Positions 15,985 to 25,700 of a DNA stretch of 42,976 nucleotides are shown here, piece by piece. The stretch lies in IMG/VR virus record IMGVR_UViG_3300023180_000124, positions 1-42,976 of that record, one strand, 5' to 3'. This DNA is from a virus. Every line of letters starts with the position of its first letter. Position 1 is the first letter of the stretch. The notes beneath the pieces are model-generated. The model ran no database searches, had not been told where the DNA came from, and worked only from the letters and a program-made list of their open reading frames with translations. The translations under genes and the position numbers were made by a program.

Positions 15985-16737
15985 TTACTTGAATTCCCAG
16001 ATTACTACCATACCGTGTTTACCATCTGGTCCGAGGTAGGAACGGAACCAGCCATTAGCGCCACCCGATCCAGGAGCACACCTGGCTTGGTGGTTTCTCG
16101 AATAGTCTCCACCACGGGGATGTCCTCTGGCAGCGCAACCACCGAAGAAGGAATAACCACCTGCTCCGTTGTATCTACCATGAGCAGATCCACCACCTCC
16201 GTACATATTGACATCACCACCAGCACCAATGCCACCCAGTCCACCAGCATGTTGGAATGACTGGTTAGCACCATCGCCACCAGTAGCAGAACAAAATGAA
16301 CCAAAAGAAGTAGAACCACCCTGGCTAGATCTGCCAGAGTAATAAGTCCCCGCACCACCCTGTCCAACGACAACGGATACAGTATTTACTCCAGACACAT
16401 CACAAACTCTTTCGGCGTATCCACCAGCACCACCAGATTCAGCATGACCTGAACCACCGCCACCGCCGCCTACGAGTCTAACTAGGACCGTATTTACGCC
16501 AGCGCCTTTAGTGTAGGTACCAGAACTCTGGAAAACTTGGATACTTTGAGCACCGTAAGTGTCATATACCACGGACGATCCATCACTACCAACTGCTCTG
16601 TTTGCCTGCCCAGAAGCACTGGGCAGAACAGAGTTCTCATCAATCTTGGCTCCACCAAGAGAGAGGGCAGTGGTAGCAGGGATTGTAATGGTACTTCCGC
16701 TATAAGAGCGGATGTTATTTACGTATAACCTACTCAT
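15985..16737 (-). CDS. Glycine-rich adhesin-like protein, copy 1
   Basis: A 250-residue protein, first of the three paralogues and directly behind the 3,633-residue giant gene (8-nt gap). It has the shared attachment module (MSRLYVNNIRSYSGSTITIP), KGAGVNTVLVRLVGGGGGG, GGAGGYAERV, STSFGSFCSATGG, QSFQHAGGLGG and the end GMVVIWEFK. Its central loops contain GRYNGAGGYSFFGGCAARGHP. A perfect late promoter, TATAAATA at 16796-16803, lies inside the end of the giant gene, 59 nt from this ATG, so the adhesins can be made in excess of the fibre. The arrangement resembles the gp37-gp38 order of T-even phages (analogy, not homology shown). Confidence 0.8.
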   Translation of the reverse strand: MSRLYVNNIRSYSGSTITIPATTALSLGGAKIDENSVLPSASGQANRAVGSDGSSVVYDTYGAQSIQVFQSSGTYTKGAGVNTVLVRLVGGGGGGSGHAESGGAGGYAERVCDVSGVNTVSVVVGQGGAGTYYSGRSSQGGSTSFGSFCSATGGDGANQSFQHAGGLGGIGAGGDVNMYGGGGSAHGRYNGAGGYSFFGGCAARGHPRGGDYSRNHQARCAPGSGGANGWFRSYLGPDGKHGMVVIWEFK

Positions 16738-16745
16738 AGATTTAC

Positions 16746-19700
16746 TTAGAGAATTACCCAGGCACCGCCTGAGGCGACTTGAATGGTCACGCCACTATTT
16801 ATAGTGATAGGACCAAAGGATCCACAGGAGTCACCATTGTTGATGGTGATGCTCTCCCCAATGTTGTTACGGTTTCTCTTAATGATACCATAGGAGTCAA
16901 GATACTGCTTGTCTCCACTTGCTCTAAGAACCGTAGACTTCTGACCACTGGACAGACCTTCAGAAGCGTTAATGTTAAGACCATTATCGCCAGTAATCTG
17001 AACTCTGTAGCTAGACTGAATACTGTTGCTGCCTGGTTCGTGGAAGTGGCATCTACCGCCTTGATCCCAAGAAGCAAAGGTATTGTCAGAATCATTTCTG
17101 AAGAAGAAGTCATTGCCAGTTCTGAAGTATGTATGAGAGTTGTTGCTGAAGTAGAATCTTGGTTGACCACCAGCATCGTTGATCCAGGTATTGACTTGGC
17201 TAGACAGGTAAGGCAGGTTGTTTGCCTGATAACCATCCAGCAGGTCAGCATTCAGATTAGTACATACTGTAGTAGAGTCAGTGCTCACTGGAGCAGTACC
17301 AGTAGCAACGCGGGAACGAATCTGACCGAAGAAGTGTACAGTAGAATCGTTGTAGCGGTACTTCATGACACGAGTGTCAGTACCGTTATCTCTTCTGTAG
17401 AAGGTGATGTCGTCACCCTGTTCAGAACCGAACGAAGCAGGTGAGTTATCACCGTTGTAGGCAATACCACCACCATAGGCGCTGTCCTGACCTACGAACA
17501 GGTAACCAGTACCTTGGCTGTTACCGTATGCTTCAAAACCTGCCTGGTTGCTATCGCCTGCGAGTGCGCGGACAAAGGTGTTAGCAGATCTACTTGTAGT
17601 ACCGAAGACGGCATTACCAGTAGAAGTCAGACTTTGAGCTGGGTCACTGTCACCAATACCAATTCTATCATTACGGAAGTAGATTGTGCCGTAAGACAGA
17701 TGAGTTCCATTGAATCCAAGGCTCTTACCATCATTACCAAACTGGACGTAACCAGAGTTGGTGTCCTGTCTACCTCTGATGGACAGGTTGTTAGTGCCTG
17801 CCTTACCAAGGTTGATACCGTTGCCATCAGCAAGTTGAAGGATCGATTCACCAGTGTTGGCGAAGATACCCTGGTCAGCGGTGATGTCCGAAACAAAGAT
17901 GTTGCTGCTAGCGTCTCTACGAACCAGAGCATTGGCAGTGTTAGTAGCGCTCTGGATGTAACCATCAACATAGTGTGCGTCCAACTGAGAGGTAGCACCG
18001 TCATTACCAGAGTGCCATACAGTGTTGCCGTTCAGAGTAAAGGAACTGGTCTTGAGTTCGAGAACACCTTGACCATCCTGTGCGGTACCGCCACTGACTT
18101 CAAATCTTACATCATAGTCAGCAGCCAGAGCGCCAGATCTAAAATCAATAGTTGGGGTGGCAACAACGTTAGTTCTACCGATCTCAAGCAAAGCACCGTT
18201 AGCGGTGTTGCTCATAGCAAACACTTGACTTGCGCCAGTGGTCAGGAGATTGGAAGAAGTTACAGTCCACTTGGTACCAGGGTTGGGACCAAAGACCTTG
18301 ATATCTTTATTGGTAAAGGCACCAACAAAGTTAATTGTACCTCTGACCAACGTGTAGACAGATCCAGTAGTTGAATCATTTACTTCAGTGATACCATTAG
18401 CAAGAACGGTAATTGTACCGATGTTGTTGACAGCGGCTTCATCGGAGTAGATAGTATAGACTCCGTTGTTGGACAAGTTGCCAATAGGAGCAGTACCAGT
18501 AGAAGCGAAGTAGTCAGGGATATAGAGTTCATAAGTTTCGCTGGAAGCAACCAGATAGAGGTTGTCAGCAAAATACTTATTGCGACCCAGGAGTTCGGGC
18601 AGAGCAGTGTCACCAATGACACCACTTGTTCTCTGGTCATTAATGTTGTAACCAGACTGGAACCAGAGACCTTGCTTACCGTCAAGGTAATCAGCGTCTG
18701 GACCAGGGAGAGTGCCACGACGAGGATCGTTAGGATCAGGAGCACCATCATTCTCAGAATGCCAGACCTTCGCCCACTGACCGTAAACGGTACCAGTGTC
18801 AGAGTTACCTCTGAGGTACAGGTTGTCAGTAGCGGAGAAAGCCAACTGAGCAACAGAGTTACCAGTTGCGGAGCGACGGAAGGTCATGATACCCGCTCTG
18901 GTACCACCCGCATCGGTAGGAATACCAGTTACGGAGTTGGATCTCAGAGCAAGCTGAGTACCTACGTTAGCAGCACTAACCAGGGAAGCGTTAGCAGAAG
19001 ATGGAGCAGTGGTCTCACAGAACAGAGTGTTCGAGTAGTCTGCTGTACCAGAGATCGAGATGTTGTAGGTGGTGTTTGCCAGACGCTGAGGATCAAGGAT
19101 ACCCTCAGTGAGGTTAGTGGCATTCTGATAGAAGGAACCTTCGTTACCATCCAGTTTATCAGCGTTCAGTTTAGAACCAGGACCCTGGTCAATGGTAACT
19201 TCACCATTAGTGGTAATAACGAAACCGCCGAGGTCTTGGTTAGCCAGTGCTTGCTCAGCAGCGGGCTTACGGAACTTGGCGATACCATAGTTACCAAAGA
19301 CCGAACCACCAGCCTGAAGAGTTGTTGGGGTAAGGTTGTTTGCCTTGAGAAGGTCAATCGAAGTGTTACCGTAGTAACGAGAAAGTGTACCCTTAACAGC
19401 AGTCAAACTACCTGCTACAGCTGGCTGACCCAGTTCGCTAGGAACAGTCAGAGTAAAGTCTGAGTTATATCCAGTACCAGGAGTAACAACAGAAACACTG
19501 GAGATAGCACCAAATGTTGTGCTAGAAGTCAGAGTAGATACACTTAAGGTTACACCCTGCTGAACAGTACCACCGAAGAGTGGACCATCAAATTCAAGAG
19601 TGTCACCACCACTGTAACCAGAACCACCATCCAGGATGATGTCAACCGAAATGTCACCGACGGAATCAGTGAGGAATCTAATCTGAACACCAAGACCAGC

Positions 19701-22700
19701 ACCATCAGTGTTGGACGCGCCTACATCAAATGTGGAGTTAGGAGTATATGATCCAGGAACAAAGTTGAGATTACTTACGCTGTCAACGATACCGCCAGTT
19801 ACAACGTCAGAGACTGTATATGTCGCACGGGCGACCCCAGCATCAGAGATTTGAACATTACCACCGACCATTGGAATGTTCTGGTATGTACCAACGGTAT
19901 ATCCAGAACCAGGGTTAATGATATCAACTCTTTCAATATAGCTATTATCCTGAATTGAAGATTCTCCAACCAGAACATCATCTGTAGTAAATTTAATCGA
20001 CTGAACAGCATACTGGAAGGAAGCATCACCTCTAAGGAAGGTGAACGAGTTAGCGACGCCAGTATCAGCCAAGCGCTGTGGGTCAATAACACCAGCAACG
20101 ATGTTAGAAGCATCAATGTTAGTGGAGGACAACTGAGTCCAGTTTTGAGCGTTGCTAGCAGAGGTATTGACAACTCTGGTAAGATCAACAATTCTCTTTC
20201 TGTTGTAGTTACCAGAAGTCAGAAGTGCTGTCTGAGCAACAACTGTATATTCATTTGCGTTGACAATGGTGTCAATAGCGTAGAATCCACTGGTAGAAGA
20301 ACCAGAGGTGAACTCAAGATAAACGGTATCACCTTGACTAAATCCGTGATTGGTTTCAGTAATTGTGATATCGAAGGTATCGTGGGTATAGACACCACTT
20401 GCTACAGTTACGTTTGCTTCATCGAGAAGGAAGTCAATATCAGAGAGTTTGATATTGTTAGCGAGATCGACATAAAGTCTGGCTTCGATTCTAGCGGCAT
20501 TACCCTGAGCAGTAGCAGTTGTACCACCAGTAGGAGCGCCAGTGAAGGACACTGTAGGTGCGGTGTAGTAACCACTACCAGGATTGGTAATCGTGATAGA
20601 TGCTACTTGACCATTAGTGATGGTACAAGTAGCGGTCGCTTGAACACCACTTGGAGGAGCACCGATGGTGATACCAGGGGCAGTAGCGTATCCAGAACCA
20701 GGATCATCGATCAGAATGTCTCTTACAACACCACCTTCGTAGTTGGTGACGATTACCTGAGCAGTGGTCTGAGATCCAACAAGCAGACTGTTGTTGTTGA
20801 ATACGTACTGACTGTTTGGAGTAAACGCAGCAAACATCGTATCAAGGTCATTCTCCAGGATGTAGGAGATGGCAGCACCCTCTGTACGCAAAACATGAGT
20901 ACCAGTACCTTGAGATGTCAGGTTTCTTTCTGTGCCTGCCTGAGCATCAGCAAGTGATGTAGCAAGCTTAATGTAGTCGGTGGTGTTAGCACCAACGGCA
21001 TGTTGAATTACATAGTAGTTCGCACCATCAGCCAGGTTACCGATGTTAGAGGTACCTTGGAAATATGTCAGAATGTCACCAGTATTCAAACCGTGAGATG
21101 GAATGGTGATGACGTTGTTGACAATATCGACGCTAGATGGAGCAATTTGGAAAGAAGTCGAAGTTGTTTCAATAGCAATGTCACCAGCGCTGGCATCTTC
21201 AATCGCGAGACGCTCAGCGGTAGATGTAACCGATGTGATATTGAAAGGACGCAGAGCGGGGATCTGTTCAATGTTGATCTTACCGCTAGTAGTCAACTGA
21301 ACCAGAGCGCTAGGAACAGCGTTAGTTGAGTATGGCTGGTTCAGATAAGGACCAAGTTTGTTGGTGATGTAGTCCTTAACAGCAGCCTGTGTAGGCAGCA
21401 AGGAGTCAGAAGCAAAAGCACCACCCAGTTCATCACTATCGGAGAATCCAGTAACGGTGATAGAGCCACCAACGATCTTAATCGAAGACAGTTCGGAGAT
21501 ACTAACAGTACCAACGAAGCTGATACTACCAGTTCTGTTGAAGATGGTAACAAAGTCACCAACCTTGAAGTCACCAAACTCGTTAGTACCAGAGGTGTAG
21601 ACCTGACCGTATGCTTCCTCAACAGCTTCGTTAGCAGGAATACCAACACCACCGTTCTGAGGCAGAGCGTTATAGGTGTCACCAGCGCCAACATATTCCC
21701 AAGTGTGGGAGGAGGAGTTACATACCGAAGGTCTGTGGAGTCTGATGACCGCATTGTTCAGCAGATCCAGGTTACCGTTCTGGAACGATACGTTTGTACC
21801 GTCAGAAGTTCTGATCAGATCGAGACCGAGACCATCGTTAGTAGTGATGTTAGCGGTGATCTGGGTACCAATAGAACCCGACAGTTTCTCGGTGCCGAGA
21901 ATAAAGTATTCCTTGGATGGATCGCTATTTACAAATCCATCAAACTTGATGATATAATCTTCAACGGGGAAGTTGGTCATAGGACCACCAACCTCAATGA
22001 TCTGACGACCAGTCTGAGCACCGTTATTATCTGTCTGGTTTCTAACCTGAGTTACAGTACCAACGTCAAACTCATAAGCCTCAGAACGGTAACCAGTTGC
22101 CTTCAGAGCACGAGTACCAAAGTTAGAAGCAGAGTTAGTCAGAGAAGCGTAACCACCAGACTGTACGATAACACCGTCACCACCAAAGATGACGAAGACC
22201 GACACCAACTGGGTGTAACCATCGTTCAGAATGTTATATCCAACACCACCGTTGACCGAAATGATCGTGAAGGCGTTGGCAACCATCGACTTACCCTGAG
22301 GTGGGAAAGTAGGACGCTCAACACCGTTACCATCGAGGAATACACCAGGACGGGGAACGTTTGGAGTAGCAACCTTAGCACCATCAATTTCAGCACCAGA
22401 CGCACCCAAGAACGAAATCAGCGATGCGTTCTGGATGTAAGGAGATGCCTCAATGACAGGAAGGTCAAGGTTGTCAGAGAGCATTGGAACTCTCTTAAGA
22501 CCGCTATCATCTCTCAGCAAGGAGCTTGGCTCGGTAAGAGTTACGCTAGAGAGTGATGTGCCAGCAGTTGTAAGCGCATCATCCAGGATTGTATACAGAC
22601 CTGTCAGGAAGTTGATGGAAGCACCACACTCAGGTTGGTTGCTATCAACTGTAGTAGATGCGTTGTGGAATGGAGCAATCTGAGAGAAATTACCTTGAGG

Positions 22701-25700
22701 AAGTTGGTTGCGAATGGCAAGGATCGACATATCCTTCGCCTTTTCGTATACCTCACGAGTCTGAGGTACCTCATTGGTAACATAATTGATGCTAGTACCC
22801 TGAAGGTATTTCTGTGCGGCTTCAATAGTCTTGGAGTTACCGCCATAACGCATATCGTACATCCAAGAACGGAGTACGTGATATACGTCATCGATACACT
22901 GCTGATCTCCAACTGGATAGGTTCTGGTAACACCATTCAGGTTACCAGGAGAACCTGTGCTACCGATAGCATCAGTAACAATAGCGGTCAGCGATGTGAT
23001 AGCAGCTGCTGTATCAGAACAGCGGTTTGCGTAAGAAAGAGTTCTAGTGACAGTCGAGAGGCTATTGGTATCAACAGCAACCTCAACAATATTCATTAAA
23101 GCAGTAAATGCTGCGATGACATTGGCACAGATAGGTAGACCAGTATCTTGAGTAATGGTCAGATCTCTATACTGAGTCAGGTTAGTGTATCCACCAACGG
23201 AAACAAGTTCGTTTTGGAAACACTCAATCGCAATATCTCTGGCTTGGCGGAATGCGTAGATAGAATGATTTTCTTCACCAGCAACATGAGCACCAGAAAT
23301 ATACAGTTGGGCAGCATCATAGGTGAAGTCATTACCACCCATCGCAGTGTTCCAAGAAGTTACTTCCAGGATATTGATGATGTCATCGATACATGCCTGG
23401 TTTCCAGTTGGAACAGAGAAAGGAGCAGGAGTTGTCTTAGTGACACCAGCCAGGGTGTCATTCTGAATGGCATCAGTGACGATACCAAAGAGAGTATCAA
23501 TAGTGGACTGTACGTTAGCACAATCAGCAGCACTATAAGCACCACCAGCAGCAGATTGATCGTGGGTAATTGTAGTGTCAAATACCTGATCGAAATCATG
23601 ACTACCCAGTTTAGTATGGGTTCTGTTAGTGATGACCAGTTTAGCAATGTCTCTCGCATGGTTCATGATAGCGATAGACTTTGCTTCCTCTCCATCAAGG
23701 TGAGGAGTACCAACATAAAGATTAGCAGCATCCCAGACTTGGTTGTTGCTACCATGCTGGACGTTAAAAGCAATTGCTCTCAGAACATCAGCAACGTCAT
23801 CAATACAATCTTGGGGATCACCTGTTGGTGTGGTCAGTGTTGGATCAGCAGCCAACTCAACTTCATATGCCTCAGCAGCAATGAAATCAACGTTAGCAAT
23901 AATCAGATCGTGGGCATCCATGTGTCTGGAGTCCACAATCTCATAAGGAATATTCGCCATCATTCTACCGACGGCGATTTCAGCAATGAATTGCTTATTC
24001 TTATAGATCAGATTACGAGCATCACCGAAGCGATCACCGACGCCAGACTGAGCAGAGTCTGGACTAATGGTGAAGTCCTTAATCTGAGTTAGACCATGGC
24101 TACCTTGAATAGAAATGGTCTCGTTACGCATTGCCTGAATGGCAAGGTCTCTAGCCTGTTCAAAGACCTCTACCGATTCATCTTCCTCACCTACAACGTG
24201 AGCACCTTGAACATAATACTTGGCAGCATCATATACCTGATCGTTACCGCCATAGGCAAGGTTGTATGCCATTGCTTCCAAGAAGTCAATAGCGTCATCA
24301 ATACATGCCTGGTTTCCAGTTGGGATACTGAACGTTGGATTATTCAGAAGCATACGAGCAACTGCTTCTTGAGCAATCAGTTGCTTGTTAGCCAAGATCA
24401 TAGAAGTACCATCACCGTTTCTATCTACGGGAGGTACAGAGTTTGGTGTCTGCCAAGGAGCAGGTACAGTGATAGTTACTGTACCAGAATCTGTGCTAGC
24501 GGAAGGCAGAATGATTGTGAAGATTCTGTGATCAACACAGTCATCAACAATGTAAGCACCATCTTGAGTAGCACCACTGAAGTTGAAAGCGTACGAGCTC
24601 TTAGCAAATACGCCATGACCCCTAGGAGCCACAACCGTCATTACATTGCCAACGCAAGTGTAAGAACCAGTTCTGGAGAAGCTTGTGTTAGTGCCAGCAT
24701 TGTACTGAGACTTAACATAAGCATAAGATTCCTCAGCAATAAAGTTAAGGTTATTGTTGATCGTCTCAGCAGCATCTCTCTGCTTAGCAGACTCTTGGAT
24801 GCTAGCACCAAACTCTACCTTATCAAACGCATAAGGAGAGTTTCTCAGCGACATCAGGGCATAGTTAGTAGCCGAGCAAACTTGCTGGTCACCACTAGGA
24901 TCCAGAGCTACAGCGAGTCTTGAGCAAGAACCTCTAGTTACAAATTTCAGCGAGTAACCGTCAGCACGCTCAATACGATGAGTGACGTACTTACGACCGT
25001 TGAAATCGCCAAGGTTATCAAATACCGTAACGCTACCACTTCTAGTAGCACTGTCTACAGCTCTCAGGACAAAGTAAACTTCATTTGTAGAAGAATTATA
25101 TCTAGCAACACCAGCACCCAAGTTAGATGGGCTGCCCAGATAGGCACCGAAGTCGGACTGGGTTTGAGCCAACGTACCATCTTGATACGTCGCAATATGG
25201 AAAGACTTATTAATGTGACCAGTGTTTCCAGCATCGTCAAAGACCATGCGTACGCCAACGCCCTTGCCACCCACAGGACCCAAGGTCTTGAGGTTTGGCC
25301 AAAGAACGTTCATTACTGTTGGGTCCGTATTAGAAACGGTAACAGTAATTTGATTAGCAGTTTGAGTATAGGTAGCGCTAGCACCAGAACCAAAGCTCAG
25401 TGCGGTATATGGCATACCATAGATATGAACTTCCTGACCGACTTCATAGTCGTGTCCAACGAAGTTAATACCCTCAATAACTCTGGAAGCACCAGTTACT
25501 TCAAAGATGATGCCATTATACTCTTGCTGAGTGGCAACATCAGTGGTTACAGAAGCAATGTCAACAACATTGAGCGCTTTCTCAAAACGCTGATATCCAA
25601 TACCCTCGCTAGTCAGGGGCAGAATTACTGGAGCATCTTCACCAGCAATGTTCTTATTGGTAGCATCTGCCTGAGTATTAGCCAACTTAAAGTGATGGCT

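Noticed and set aside
16766-16776. CGCCTGAGGCG palindrome near the end of the 3,633-residue gene
   Set aside because: The stem is only four to five base pairs, lies in coding sequence and has no T-tract after it on the minus strand, so it is not a convincing terminator.
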